64,000 bases of DNA from Moraxella sp. (GCF_030525845.1 NZ_JAUNDY010000002.1:1-64000); one strand, 5' to 3'; positions 25,829-35,434 are shown, counted from the stretch's first letter. A program made the numbers and translations. The notes: a model not told the origin generated them from the letters alone.

Positions 25829-27382
25829 ATGCAAAATATGTCATTATTTGATGAGGTGCTGACAGATGAGTTATTTGTTGATGAGGCGAATAATCATGAG
25901 CGTAGCATGCATGCCTCAAAAAAACGAACATCAGTCAATACCTCCTCTTCAAAAACTCAGCGTGATGGTGTGTCTGATGAAAGTGAGGTAGTTGGGCGTG
26001 ATGAGGTGGCACAGCAGTTTTGGCAGATGTGCCTTGATGAGCTAAGGCATGATGTTAAGGAGAGTGAGTTAAACCAGTGGCTAAAGGCACTCAAGCCTGC
26101 GATCACCAAGGGGGATTTGGTGCTTTTTGCCATCAATCATGTCTTTATTCGCCGTATTGAAGATTTTTATTATGAGAAGATTTGTGCGGTGGTGGCACGC
26201 CTATGTGACAGGTCGGATAACAACATATCCGTTCGGAGGGTGCGTTTACAGGTCATGCCATTGACCCCAAGAAGTGCCGATGGGACATCTACCAAAAAGA
26301 CTAAGCCTAAAACCCCCAAAAAGCCTACTAAGATTGAGGAAGGGCAAGCCCTAGACGAGCGTTTTACTTTTGAGAATTTTGTTAAGGGAAAATCAAATGC
26401 ACTGGCTTATAATGCTTGCCAAGAACTCATCAAAAATCTGGGTGATAATAAACTTGATAAGCATGATACGCACTTGTATTTTATTTATGGCTCATCAGGT
26501 CTGGGCAAGACGCATCTGATGCATGCGGTGGCTCATCGCTATGAAAAGGCTGGGTTTTTAACCTGTTATTTTGGCAAGGATCAGTTTTTTAAAGTGGTGA
26601 TTAACGCCTTGCGTGGTGATGGTGCTGATGCCCTACTCAAACACGTCTGTCAGGCAGATTTGCTGGTGGTGGACGATGTTCATATGATTAATAACAAAAA
26701 CGGTCCTAAGGTGTCTCAGTTTTTGATGACGCTCTTTGGGGAGTTTACCAAAGGCGATAAAAGGCTGATTTTGGCTTCGGACAGACCACCTTCTCAGATG
26801 CAGGATTTTGATACACGCTTTTTGTCTCGGTTTGAGGGTGGGTTATCGCTTGCCATTGAACCGCCTGATATTGAGATGCGTATGCAGATTTTGCAAAAAA
26901 AGGCGGACTTGCTTGGCATGGATTTACCAAAGGATTGTGCGATTTTTATGGCACAAAACATGCCTCCTGATGTGCGTCGCTTAGAGGGTGCTTTAAATCA
27001 GGTGCGTGCCAACGCCTTGTTGGTTGGTGGGGATATTACGCTTAGTCTGGTGCGTCATGCCATCAAAGACCGCATTGAAGCCAGAGCCAGAGCGGTAACT
27101 GCCAGCAATATCCGTGATTTGGTGGCGGAGTATTATGGAGTTTCCACCAAAGATTTGATTGGTAAAAAGCGTGCCAGAAACATCGCAAGACCACGTCAAA
27201 TAGCGATGGCACTGGTGCGTGAGCTGACCCAAGATAGCTTTCCTGAGATAGGGCAGGCTTTTGGTGGGCGAGATCATACCACAGTCATGCACGCTTGCGA
27301 AAAAATCGCCCAGCTACGCCAAGAAGAACTGACGATAGAGCAAGATTATCAGGCCTTACTTGCTACGCTAGAATTTGCATGA
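25829..27382 (+). CDS. dnaA: Chromosomal replication initiator protein DnaA
   Basis: DnaA binds DnaA boxes at oriC and unwinds DNA with ATP. The 517-aa protein is longer than the 467-aa E. coli form because about 55 residues precede domain I (VAQQFWQMCLDELR). The AAA+ domain has Walker A GSSGLGKTH and Walker B LLVVDDVH, and domain IV has the DNA-binding signature GGRDHTTVMHACEKI. The start is supported by AGGA 6 bases upstream. Domain II is Lys/Pro-rich. dnaN follows after 20 bases. Confidence 0.98.
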   Translation: MQNMSLFDEVLTDELFVDEANNHERSMHASKKRTSVNTSSSKTQRDGVSDESEVVGRDEVAQQFWQMCLDELRHDVKESELNQWLKALKPAITKGDLVLFAINHVFIRRIEDFYYEKICAVVARLCDRSDNNISVRRVRLQVMPLTPRSADGTSTKKTKPKTPKKPTKIEEGQALDERFTFENFVKGKSNALAYNACQELIKNLGDNKLDKHDTHLYFIYGSSGLGKTHLMHAVAHRYEKAGFLTCYFGKDQFFKVVINALRGDGADALLKHVCQADLLVVDDVHMINNKNGPKVSQFLMTLFGEFTKGDKRLILASDRPPSQMQDFDTRFLSRFEGGLSLAIEPPDIEMRMQILQKKADLLGMDLPKDCAIFMAQNMPPDVRRLEGALNQVRANALLVGGDITLSLVRHAIKDRIEARARAVTASNIRDLVAEYYGVSTKDLIGKKRARNIARPRQIAMALVRELTQDSFPEIGQAFGGRDHTTVMHACEKIAQLRQEELTIEQDYQALLATLEFA

Positions 27383-27402
27383 TAACTTTTTAAGGAGATT
27401 TT

Positions 27403-28545
27403 ATGAAACTTACCATTAATAAAGCAATTTTAATGAAAGCGATTGCCCTCATCATTGATGCGGTGGATAATCATCATCAGATGACAATTTTGGGTAATTT
27501 AAAACTGGTGTTGGAGCCGACACGTTTGACGCTGACAGCCTCAGATTTGGAGGTGGAGCTCACCAATGTCATTGCACTGCCTGATGAGGCATGCGTGGAG
27601 GCGGGCGAGGTTACCATTCCTGCCGATAAGTTTTTTGGGATTTGTAAGGCGCTTACTGCCGATGTGGTAAACATTCACGTGGTGGGCGATCGTTGCTCCA
27701 TTGTCAGTGGTAAGGGCAAATATATGCTCAGTACCCTGCCTGCAAAAGACTATCCTAGTATCGGTGAGCCACGCTCTGATAAGTTGGTAAAGATTGGCAA
27801 GGAGGCTTTGTTTGGGCTGATTAAGCATACTCGTTTTGCGATGGCAACCCAAGACGTGCGTCATTATCTGACAGGTTTGTTGTTTGAGGTTGAGGGCGAC
27901 AAATTAACCGCTGTGGCAACTGACGGACATAGATTGGCGGTGGCATATCAGACACTTAATGAGGGCTGTGAAGCGACTAAAGTCATCATACCAGGCAAGG
28001 CGGTCATCGGTCTTGAAAAGCTCTTGGTGGATTTACTAAAAATTTCCGAGCAAGATGGTGATGTGGTAACATTGGGTCTAGATGAGGACTTTTTGACGGT
28101 TAGCCTAAACTTCGATGGACAAATGATGGTGTATCTGACCGCTCGCCTCATCGAGGGTAAATTCCCTGATTATCGCCGTGTGCTACCCACCAATAATGAC
28201 AAAATTGCCATCTTTAATAAAGAACAAATGGTGGAGGTGCTTCGCCGTGTGGCGGTGGTTAATACCAAAGATTCGCCTGGTGTATTGCTTGACTTTGCCA
28301 AATCTGATGTGGTGGATGTGATTTCAACCAACCGAGAACAAGATGAAGCCAGAGAAGAGGTGGTGGTAAATTATACGGGCGAGCCGATTGAGATTTCTTT
28401 TAATGAATCTTATTTGCGTGCTGTGCTAAATGTGCTAGAAGGCGACGTTCGCCTTGAAATGGTACATCCAACCAGCCCTACCCTGATTTATCAAGTTGGC
28501 GACGAACAAAATCATCAGTATGTCGTCATGCCAATGCGAGTGTGA
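27403..28545 (+). CDS. dnaN: DNA polymerase III beta subunit (sliding clamp)
   Basis: DnaN forms the dimeric clamp that tethers DNA polymerases to DNA. The 380-aa protein has three clamp folds of about 125 residues each and ends in VVMPMRV, close to the conserved MPMRL end. It has a strong AAGGAGA ribosome site. It lies between dnaA and recF, with 7 bases before recF. Confidence 0.97.
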   Translation: MKLTINKAILMKAIALIIDAVDNHHQMTILGNLKLVLEPTRLTLTASDLEVELTNVIALPDEACVEAGEVTIPADKFFGICKALTADVVNIHVVGDRCSIVSGKGKYMLSTLPAKDYPSIGEPRSDKLVKIGKEALFGLIKHTRFAMATQDVRHYLTGLLFEVEGDKLTAVATDGHRLAVAYQTLNEGCEATKVIIPGKAVIGLEKLLVDLLKISEQDGDVVTLGLDEDFLTVSLNFDGQMMVYLTARLIEGKFPDYRRVLPTNNDKIAIFNKEQMVEVLRRVAVVNTKDSPGVLLDFAKSDVVDVISTNREQDEAREEVVVNYTGEPIEISFNESYLRAVLNVLEGDVRLEMVHPTSPTLIYQVGDEQNHQYVVMPMRV

Positions 28546-28552
28546 TGAGTTT

Positions 28553-29680
28553 ATGATTTGCCAATTACAAATCACGCACTTAAGAAATCTAACCCATGCG
28601 AATTTGGCATTGGGCGATTGTAATGTGTTTGTTGGTAAAAATGGCAGTGGCAAAACATCGCTTTTGGAAGCGGTGTTTTTGCTTTCTAGGGGTAAGACTT
28701 TTCGCCATCATGAACCCAAACATTACATTAATCATCAACAAGATGCTTGTGTGGTGTGGGCAAAAACTTCGACTGATACGCTGGCACTGCAAAAAAAACT
28801 CAACCCTCAAAGCCAGTCAGAGGCGACCTTAAAGCTAAACGGTCAAAGTGTTAATGCTCAAAGTGCCTTAGCGTATGCCCTGCCTGTACTATTGATTGAC
28901 CCCTCTGGCATGGCGGTATTGGAGGAGGGTAGTCATGCCAGACGACAGATGTTGGATTGGCTGGTGTTTCACGTGAAACCAGAATTTTATGAAGTGTGGC
29001 TATCATACCAAAGATTGTTAAGACATCGTAATTCGCTGTTAAAATCCGCAAAAAATCAAGGGCGACTTCACGAGCTGTCTGCGTGGAATCATCAGCTGTC
29101 GGCACATGCTCAAAGACTGCATGAGTGTCGTTTGGCGGTATTTGAGCGGTGGCAAATAAGATTCGATGAACTGCTAGGTAGGCTATTACCACGTTATCGA
29201 GGCGATATTTATTTGGCTTATCAGGCGGGTTTTGATGATGAGGTGGGGCTATTATCTGTGCTAGAAGCACGACTTCATTCGGACATGGAGCTGGGTTATA
29301 CTCGCGTGGGGGCGCATCGTGCTGATGTGGTGGTTATGCTAAAACAGAGTGATAAGCCCAATAAAGGGCAAGCAGTTCATGTGCTATCACGTGGCGAAAA
29401 AAAATTACTGATTACTGCACTTAGATTATCACAACTTCAAACAATGTGCGATTTTCACTTAAAAAAACCTGTGGTACTGATTGATGATATAGATTCTGAG
29501 TTGGATGATGAGGCGATAAATGTGCTGTTGGAGGTTGTTTTGTCTTTACCGTGTCAGCTTTTTATTACTAGCCTCCAAGATGAGACGGTGCAATTTATCA
29601 AGAATAAGATTGCACCTGTTCAGCCTCCAAAATCCTGCAAGACGTTTCACGTGAAACAGGGCGAGGTTTTGGTGTATTGA
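28553..29680 (+). CDS. recF: DNA replication and repair protein RecF
   Basis: RecF is an SMC-like ATPase that helps load RecA at gaps. The 375-aa protein has Walker A VGKNGSGKTSLLEA near residue 30, the LSRGEKKLL signature and the Walker B LIDDIDSELDD. The start ATG at 28553 is 7 bases after the dnaN stop. Two parS-like sites lie in the gene (28965-28980 and 29643-29658), both read as FHVK; the second sits only a few codons before the stop. gyrB does not follow. Confidence 0.95.
   Translation: MICQLQITHLRNLTHANLALGDCNVFVGKNGSGKTSLLEAVFLLSRGKTFRHHEPKHYINHQQDACVVWAKTSTDTLALQKKLNPQSQSEATLKLNGQSVNAQSALAYALPVLLIDPSGMAVLEEGSHARRQMLDWLVFHVKPEFYEVWLSYQRLLRHRNSLLKSAKNQGRLHELSAWNHQLSAHAQRLHECRLAVFERWQIRFDELLGRLLPRYRGDIYLAYQAGFDDEVGLLSVLEARLHSDMELGYTRVGAHRADVVVMLKQSDKPNKGQAVHVLSRGEKKLLITALRLSQLQTMCDFHLKKPVVLIDDIDSELDDEAINVLLEVVLSLPCQLFITSLQDETVQFIKNKIAPVQPPKSCKTFHVKQGEVLVY
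28965..28980. promoter_or_regulatory. parS-like site in recF
   Basis: TGTTTCACGTGAAACC differs from the perfect palindrome by the last base and is read as VFHVKP. Confidence 0.7.
29643..29658. promoter_or_regulatory. parS-like site at the end of recF
   Basis: CGTTTCACGTGAAACA differs from the palindrome by the first base. It is the rightmost of the eleven sites and lies seven codons before the recF stop. Confidence 0.7.
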
Positions 29681-29796
29681 TGTCTTGCCAAATTCATCGG
29701 AGGTTTGGTATGATGATGGAATATTTTTTAAAAAGCAGTTACATTTTTTTGTGTAATGTTGTAAACTAAGAGTATATTAATTTTAGTGGGGTTTGT

Positions 29797-30543
29797 ATGA
29801 GCGAAGAAAATATCGGCATAAATCCAAATGTCAGTCATCGAATTTTGGTGGTTGATGATGATGCACGTCTGCGTGCGTTGCTCCAACGTTTTTTAGAAGA
29901 TGATGGGTTTACCGTGCGTGTGGCACATGACGGCAAACAGATGGACAAACTCATGCAACGCGAGATGTTTTCGCTCATCGTACTGGATTTGATGTTGCCT
30001 GACGAAGATGGCATTGCCATTTGCACACGTCTGCGTGCTGACAATGTCAATACACCAATCATCATGCTCACTGCCAAAGGCTCAGACACTGACCGCATCG
30101 CAGGGCTTGACGCTGGGGCAGATGACTATTTACCAAAACCTTTTAACCCCAAAGAGTTGCTGGCTCGCATCAAAGCGGTGCTACGCCGTCAAAACCGTGA
30201 AGTACCAGGAGCCCCTACTCAGCAGGTGGAGGTGGTGGAGTTTGGGTCGTGGAGTTTGGATTTGTCCACTCGCACGCTCAAAAAAGATGGCGATGTGGTT
30301 ACGCTTACCACAGGTGAGTTTAGTGTGTTAAAGGCACTGGTTCAGCACCCACGAGAGCCACTTACTCGTGATAAGCTCATGAATCTGGCTCGGGGACGTG
30401 AATGGGGAGCGATGGAGCGGTCGATTGACGTGCAGGTGTCTCGCCTAAGACGACTCATTGAGGATAATCCGTCCCAAGCTCGCTACATTCAGACGGTGTG
30501 GGGTGTGGGTTATGTCTTTGTGCCTGATGGGGCGGAGAGTTGA
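29797..30543 (+). CDS. ompR: Response regulator, OmpR family
   Basis: The 248-aa protein has a receiver domain (about 15-130) with the acidic pair in VVDDD, the phosphoacceptor Asp in VLDLMLPDEDG and the Lys in YLPKPF, then a winged-helix Trans_reg_C domain (about 150-240) ending in YIQTVWGVGYVF. The sequence is very close in style to E. coli OmpR. No EnvZ-type histidine kinase follows; the next 400 bases are non-coding. The sensor must be encoded elsewhere. Confidence 0.9.
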   Translation: MSEENIGINPNVSHRILVVDDDARLRALLQRFLEDDGFTVRVAHDGKQMDKLMQREMFSLIVLDLMLPDEDGIAICTRLRADNVNTPIIMLTAKGSDTDRIAGLDAGADDYLPKPFNPKELLARIKAVLRRQNREVPGAPTQQVEVVEFGSWSLDLSTRTLKKDGDVVTLTTGEFSVLKALVQHPREPLTRDKLMNLARGREWGAMERSIDVQVSRLRRLIEDNPSQARYIQTVWGVGYVFVPDGAES

Positions 30544-30584
30544 TGGCTTAACTTTCATTTTGACTGATAATTAACAAACATAAG

Positions 30585-30640
30585 ATGCCACACACCCAGA
30601 AAGATTAATTCTTAAATAGAGGGTGTGTGGTATGTGTTTT
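30585..30640 (+). terminator. Rho-independent terminator of ompR
   Basis: A 13-bp stem, ATGCCACACACCC with GGGTGTGTGGTAT (one G-U pair), encloses a 23-base loop and is followed by GTGTTTT. Confidence 0.65.
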
Positions 30641-30842
30641 ATGAATTGATGAAATTAAATTAAATGGCGATTGGGATTATAGCAGTTATGATGGTGGGTT
30701 TTATTTTTTTGTAAAAGAGTGATGGATATTGGAAAGCAAACAACCTAAAAACATCTGCTGTGCATTTTAATTTATTGGTTGGTTTAATTAAAAATTCAAA
30801 CACCCTTTCTTTTTTTTATCAATCCTGCTAACATATTTAATA

Positions 30843-30880
30843 CCAACCATTATCCAAAACATTGGATAATTGGTTTTGTT
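30843..30880. terminator. Hairpin in the ompR downstream spacer
   Basis: CCAACCATTATCC pairs with GGATAATTGGTT apart from one bulge and is followed by TTTTGTTATTG. It could end plus-strand transcripts or the minus-strand membrane gene. Confidence 0.4.
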
Positions 30881-30961
30881 ATTGATATTGTTTTAAAACC
30901 TCTATATCTGCTAATAAAAAGTAGGAATATAGGTCGTTTAATACTTCGTTAAATTGAATAA

Positions 30962-31279
30962 TCATTGTGCTGCACTCCCATTAAATTTGAAATAAATACT
31001 TGCAAAAATCATAATGCCAATTATGATAAAAAATACAATAATACTACCAATTTTCCAATATGCGTTTGGAATTTTATTTTTAAAAATATTATGATTATTC
31101 TCATAAATTTTGCACAATACGGTGTATTTTCTTGCTTCGCCAGCATACATTAATACAACAAACAAAGACATGAAAAATAATTGCAGTATGGAATTTAATG
31201 TCTCAATATTATTTTTAATTGCATGAATAAAAATTATTGAAACAACAAATATTAGCGCTGTAATTATTGCAAATAACAA
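30962..31279 (-). pseudogene. C-terminal part of a frameshift-split membrane protein
   Basis: The frame encodes about 105 residues with three hydrophobic segments and no ribosome site for its own start. It is in a different frame from the preceding ORF. Dropping one base in the seven-A tract at 31302-31308 joins the two into one protein of about 245 residues, reading AEWCFFLFISKWIFLL across the joint. It is AT-rich and unrecognised. The shift may be fixed decay, phase variation or a sequencing error. Confidence 0.5.
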
Positions 31280-31289
31280 GAAAATCCAT

Positions 31290-31697
31290 TTAGAAATAAA
31301 TAAAAAAACACCATTCTGCTTTTGTGATATTAAGTTTTATTTGACTTTGATTGATGACAAAATAATGACGAATGCTATTAATTTTATGCTCATTAAGCGA
31401 TAACTCATTAATGAGTTTTAGTGCAAATGGTCGAATTTTTGTATCAACATTTAATCCAGTTGCCTGATAATATAATTCATTGATTTTTAGTTCTGTTAAA
31501 TGCTGTATTTCTAACTCAGGCATTTCAGCATAATCTATGGCTTGCTGTATTTTGTTTAATTTTCTTGATTTTATACTGTCGTAAGATTGAATAAAATTTT
31601 CTATTTTTAAGAAAATCGGTATAACCACCAAAACAATAAGTATTAAAATGGGATTTAACCCAACTTCTTTGGCTAAGTTAATTATTTCAATATTCAT
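31290..31697 (-). CDS. N-terminal part of a frameshift-split membrane protein
   Basis: From ATG 31697 (GGGTGG upstream) the frame gives 135 residues: a membrane segment near the N-terminus (NPILILIVLVVIPIFL), then a mixed charged helical domain. The frame closes right after the homopolymer of seven A (plus strand) at 31302-31308, while an overlapping frame continues with more membrane segments to 30962. Together they look like one integral membrane protein of unknown function. The pair is AT-rich relative to guaA next door. Confidence 0.5.
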   Translation of the reverse strand: MNIEIINLAKEVGLNPILILIVLVVIPIFLKIENFIQSYDSIKSRKLNKIQQAIDYAEMPELEIQHLTELKINELYYQATGLNVDTKIRPFALKLINELSLNEHKINSIRHYFVINQSQIKLNITKAEWCFFIYF

Positions 31698-31714
31698 ATA
31701 ATCCACCCTAAATC

Positions 31715-31747
31715 AAAACCGCCAATTCTCACAAATTGACGGTTTTT
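31715..31747 (-). terminator. Rho-independent terminator of guaA
   Basis: AAAACCGCCAATT and AATTGACGGTTTT pair (one mismatch) around TCTCACA, 15 bases beyond the guaA stop. Confidence 0.65.
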
Positions 31748-31761
31748 AATTTTAAACCAAA

Positions 31762-33324
31762 TTATTCCCACTCAATCGTCGCAGGTGGCTTAGAACTCAC
31801 ATCATAGACCACACGAGACACATCACGGATTTCATTCATAATACGGGTTGAGATTTTATCAATGAGTTCATAGGGCAAATGAGCAAAACGAGCGGTCATA
31901 AAGTCCACCGTCTCCACCGCACGCAGGGCAATCACCCACGCATACCGCCTGCCATCGCCAACCACACCTACTGATTTGACAGGCTGGAACACGGCAAAGG
32001 CTTGGGCGGTTTTATCATACCAACCGCTTGCACGAAGCTCCTGCATAAAAATATCGTCCGCCAAGCGTAAAATATCAGCATATTCTTTTTTCACTTCACC
32101 CAAAATGCGTACGCCAAGACCTGGCCCTGGGAACGGATGACGATAAATCATATGGTGCGGAATGCCAAGCGCCACACCAAGTTTACGCACTTCGTCTTTG
32201 AATAAATCACGCAAAGGCTCAACCAATTCAAAGGCTAAATCATCAGGCAGACCACCGACATTGTGGTGCGATTTAATCACGTGTGCCTTGCCCTGTTTGG
32301 ATTTGGCGGACTCGATGACATCAGGGTAAATCGTGCCTTGTGCCAAAAACTTAATACCGTCTAGTTTTCTGGCTTCTTCGCTAAATACTTCAATAAATTC
32401 TCGTCCGATGATTTTGCGTTTGGCTTCTGGGTCAGTTACGCCTGCCAAAGCGGTTAAAAAGCGGTTCTCGCTATTGGCACGAATGACACGAATGCCCATA
32501 TTATCGCTAAACATTTTCATCACTTGGTCGCCTTCGTTGAGACGCAGTAAACCATTGTCCACAAAGACGCAGGTCAATTTATCGCCAATCGCACGGTGCA
32601 GTAACGCTGCTACCACCGATGAATCCACCCCACCTGATAAGCCCAAAAGCACCTCACTGTCGCCAATTTGTTCTTGTAATTGTTTGATACGCAGTTCAAT
32701 GATATTGTCCGAATTCCACGCATTGCCACAGCCACAAATGCTGTGAACAAAGTTAGAAATCAAGGTTTCACCTTTTTCGGTGTGGGTCACTTCTGGGTGA
32801 AATTGTACGCCATAAAAGTGGCGAGTTTCATCGCTGGCAGACGCATACGGACAGCTTGGCGTGCTTGATGTCACAACAAATCCGTCCGCCAATTTGGTTA
32901 CTTTGTCGCCGTGACTCATCCACACTTGCGATTGGTTGTGTTCATCTTGTACATCTGATAACAGTTTGTCGGCTTGTGCCACATCAATTTTGGCATAGCC
33001 AAACTCGTGCACTTCGCCTGCTTCTACTTTTCCGCCCAATTGTTCGGACATCGTTTGAAAGCCGTAGCAAATACCAAGCACAGGCACGCCAAGTTCAAAG
33101 ACGATTTGTGGGGCACGGGGTGAGCCTTGTTCGTGGACGCTTTCAGGACCACCTGATAGGATAATGCCTTTTGGATTAAAGGCTTTGATGTCATCATCTG
33201 ACATATCGTAGGCGTACATTTCTGAATAGACGCCTGCTTCACGCACACGGCGAGCAATCAGCTGACTGTATTGTGAACCAAAGTCTAAGATTAAAATGCG
33301 GTCGGTGGTGATGTTTTGGGTCAT
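31762..33324 (-). CDS. guaA: GMP synthase (glutamine-hydrolysing)
   Basis: GuaA aminates XMP to GMP using glutamine and ATP. The 520-aa protein has the N-terminal class I glutaminase domain with the nucleophile Cys in LGICYGFQ and later QFHPEV, the ATP pyrophosphatase P-loop [13 protein letters not shown] near residue 230, and the C-terminal dimerisation domain ending in [14 protein letters not shown] precedes the start. guaB is not in the window. Confidence 0.98.
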   Translation of the reverse strand: MTQNITTDRILILDFGSQYSQLIARRVREAGVYSEMYAYDMSDDDIKAFNPKGIILSGGPESVHEQGSPRAPQIVFELGVPVLGICYGFQTMSEQLGGKVEAGEVHEFGYAKIDVAQADKLLSDVQDEHNQSQVWMSHGDKVTKLADGFVVTSSTPSCPYASASDETRHFYGVQFHPEVTHTEKGETLISNFVHSICGCGNAWNSDNIIELRIKQLQEQIGDSEVLLGLSGGVDSSVVAALLHRAIGDKLTCVFVDNGLLRLNEGDQVMKMFSDNMGIRVIRANSENRFLTALAGVTDPEAKRKIIGREFIEVFSEEARKLDGIKFLAQGTIYPDVIESAKSKQGKAHVIKSHHNVGGLPDDLAFELVEPLRDLFKDEVRKLGVALGIPHHMIYRHPFPGPGLGVRILGEVKKEYADILRLADDIFMQELRASGWYDKTAQAFAVFQPVKSVGVVGDGRRYAWVIALRAVETVDFMTARFAHLPYELIDKISTRIMNEIRDVSRVVYDVSSKPPATIEWE

Positions 33325-33449
33325 TGTTGTGCCTTTTGGGAGTTGGAATTTGGGGTAAAATTTGGGGATATTGTAGCATTTTTTGGGGGATTTGGCGAAT
33401 GCTAAATGGTGTGGTAGAATGGTTTGGTGTTATTCTTTTGGGGGATATA

Positions 33450-34496
33450 ATGAACACTCCCAACCTCTTTTCATTCGCCCCAAGCGAGCTTAGTCAAGAC
33501 GCATTTTTTGCGTGGCTATTTAGTTTTGCGGATAAAAAATATCAAAATGGTTTTAAGGATTTGCACGAAGTTTCCCAAAAATTATTATATGCTTTTATCC
33601 AAAAATGCCGTCCAGATTTTCAGATCGACATTCAAGCTGTTGATGTAAAAACCCAATATTCATTCACAATTAATGAATTAATTGATGGCAAAATCAAGAA
33701 AAAGAGAAGAAAAATTGATATATTAATCGTAATTAATGACGATTTTAGAATTGTTATAGAAAGTAAAACCAATAGCAAAGAACATGGAAATCAATTATAC
33801 GATTACGCCAAGCACGCCATTGAAAAAAATTGGGATTTTATTGGCATTTATCTAAAAACAGGTAATGAAGCAAAATGCTTTTTAAATCAAATTCCCATTA
33901 AAACACGAGAATTGGGAATAAAGTTTGAAATTTTTAACCGTCAAGAAATTTTATCAGTTTTAAATTCTTATCCCAATATTGATAATGATATTTTTATCAG
34001 TTATTTGTCCTATTTGCAAAACATAGAAGATAAAACACAGTCTTTTAAATCACTACCAATCAAAGATTGGAACAGTCGCTCTTGGCAAGGGCTTTATGAA
34101 TATTTGGATAATTTAAATCATTTGTCTTGGTGGGATTATGTGCCTAATCCAAGTGGCGGATTTTGGGCGGCGAATTTTAAAAAATCAACATGGCAAGATT
34201 ATTCTGTTGTTTTTGCGATACATCAACAGACATTGGTTTTTGGCGTTTTTGTTACCGAAAAAGACAAACAAACCAAAATCCGTAATCAATTTAGTCAATT
34301 TTTATTAAAATCCGCAAAAGAACAAGGATTGAGTCATATTACCAAACCCAAATTTGGCAAAGGGGAATTTATGCAGGTCGCCCAAATCAAACAAAAGGAT
34401 TGGCTTGGTGGAGATGATGAGAGAATTGACTTGGAAAATGTGGTATCAATACTAAATAAATACCATGCATTTTTCCAGATTTTATCGGATAAATAA
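33450..34496 (+). CDS. Solitary PD-(D/E)XK nuclease-superfamily protein
   Basis: The 348-aa protein starts at ATG 33450 (GGGGGAT upstream). Residues about 60-125 hold a PD-(D/E)XK core: Asp90 in KIDILIVI, then E104-S-K106 in IVIESKTNS, followed by QLYDY (Q115, Y119), a QxxxY motif typical of RecB-like branches. The N-terminal Leu-Phe-Ser start and PD-(D/E)XK core resemble the solitary PDDEXK_4-type proteins often found in variable genome regions. The C-terminal half is unrecognised. It is AT-rich compared with guaA and psd, lies alone between them, and has its own terminator, suggesting horizontal gain. It may act in defence or DNA repair; substrate unknown. Confidence 0.7.
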   Translation: MNTPNLFSFAPSELSQDAFFAWLFSFADKKYQNGFKDLHEVSQKLLYAFIQKCRPDFQIDIQAVDVKTQYSFTINELIDGKIKKKRRKIDILIVINDDFRIVIESKTNSKEHGNQLYDYAKHAIEKNWDFIGIYLKTGNEAKCFLNQIPIKTRELGIKFEIFNRQEILSVLNSYPNIDNDIFISYLSYLQNIEDKTQSFKSLPIKDWNSRSWQGLYEYLDNLNHLSWWDYVPNPSGGFWAANFKKSTWQDYSVVFAIHQQTLVFGVFVTEKDKQTKIRNQFSQFLLKSAKEQGLSHITKPKFGKGEFMQVAQIKQKDWLGGDDERIDLENVVSILNKYHAFFQILSDK

Positions 34497-34498
34497 AA

Positions 34499-34540
34499 AG
34501 AATATGGCGTGTTAAGAATAATATCGCCATATTCTCTTTA
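34499..34540 (+). terminator. Rho-independent terminator of the PD-(D/E)XK gene
   Basis: AGAATATGGCG (34499-34509) pairs perfectly with CGCCATATTCT (34525-34535) and is followed by CTTT. Confidence 0.7.
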
Positions 34541-34553
34541 AATGGTTTTTGGG

Positions 34554-35390
34554 TTAATTGGTAGTGATTTGCCCAATCCGCTCGCCCATTTTCACCAATT
34601 TACCATGCACAAACTCATCACCCCAAGCGGTACCCGCCGATTTTGGCAAAACAATAATCGCCGTTGAACCTAGATAAAACCGCCCAAGCTCATCGCCTTT
34701 TTTGAGTGCCATATCATGTGTGCGGTGCTGAATGTAGGGCGTGCGTTTGATGGCTCCTGTCGCCACACACTCAATGCCTGCCACAATCATCGCCCCAACC
34801 AAAACCACACACGCCTTGCCAAAAGCGGTATCAAATTCACACACCAAGCGTTCGTTACGAGCGAACAAATCAGGGACATGTAGGGCGGTGGTATTATTGA
34901 CCGAAAACAGCGTCCCCGGTACATAGCGAGTGGCAACCAATGTGCCGTCAAAGGGCATATGGACACGGTGATAATTGGTGGGGGCAAGGTAAATCGTGGC
35001 AAATGAGCCGTCCGTGAACGTTTTGCTCAGTTCAAAATCCGCCAAAAGTTGCCCCACATCATAATCTCGCCCTTTGGCTTGGAGGAGTTGACCGTGCGTA
35101 ATCGCTCCGATTTGGCTGATTTTGCCGTCGGCAGGGCAGGCAATGCCGTTCGCTGTCTCATCAATCGGACGCATGCCGTCTTTTAATTCACGAGTAAAAA
35201 AGTCGTTAAAACTCTCATAATCGTCCAAACTACCCCGCTGATACTCCGCTAAATCAATGCCATAGGCTTTGGCAAAGGTGTGGACAAAGGCTTTTTTGAC
35301 ATAGGGGTTTTGGCTTTTGGCAAGAAAACCTGCCACTTCGGATAGGGTTTGTTGGGGAGCTAGGTTTTGGGCGAGGGTAAATAGGTTCAT
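34554..35390 (-). CDS. psd: Phosphatidylserine decarboxylase proenzyme
   Basis: Psd makes phosphatidylethanolamine from phosphatidylserine in the inner membrane and self-cleaves to create a pyruvoyl group. The 278-aa protein has FNDFFTRELKDGMRP, the HRVHMPFDG region, and the cleavage motif LGST (YLGSTAIIV) near residue 247, where the serine becomes the pyruvoyl group. The start at 35390 has GGAAAA upstream; a TTG four codons earlier is also possible. Confidence 0.96.
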   Translation of the reverse strand: MNLFTLAQNLAPQQTLSEVAGFLAKSQNPYVKKAFVHTFAKAYGIDLAEYQRGSLDDYESFNDFFTRELKDGMRPIDETANGIACPADGKISQIGAITHGQLLQAKGRDYDVGQLLADFELSKTFTDGSFATIYLAPTNYHRVHMPFDGTLVATRYVPGTLFSVNNTTALHVPDLFARNERLVCEFDTAFGKACVVLVGAMIVAGIECVATGAIKRTPYIQHRTHDMALKKGDELGRFYLGSTAIIVLPKSAGTAWGDEFVHGKLVKMGERIGQITTN

Positions 35391-35434
35391 AAGATTTTCC
35401 AAACTAAATTTGACACTTTATTTTAACCGATATT

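Larger units (their letters stand above)
30544..30961. other. AT-rich non-coding region after ompR
   Basis: These 418 bases hold the ompR terminator (30585-30640) and a second hairpin (30843-30880). I see no ORF, tRNA or repeat in the rest. Confidence 0.5.

Noticed and set aside
27673..27690. TTCACGTGG in dnaN as another parS site
   Set aside because: Only the central CACGTG and few flanking bases match, and the second arm is absent.
31698..31706. GTG start three codons upstream for the split membrane protein
   Set aside because: The AGGGTGG ribosome site overlaps it, so the ATG at 31697 is better placed.
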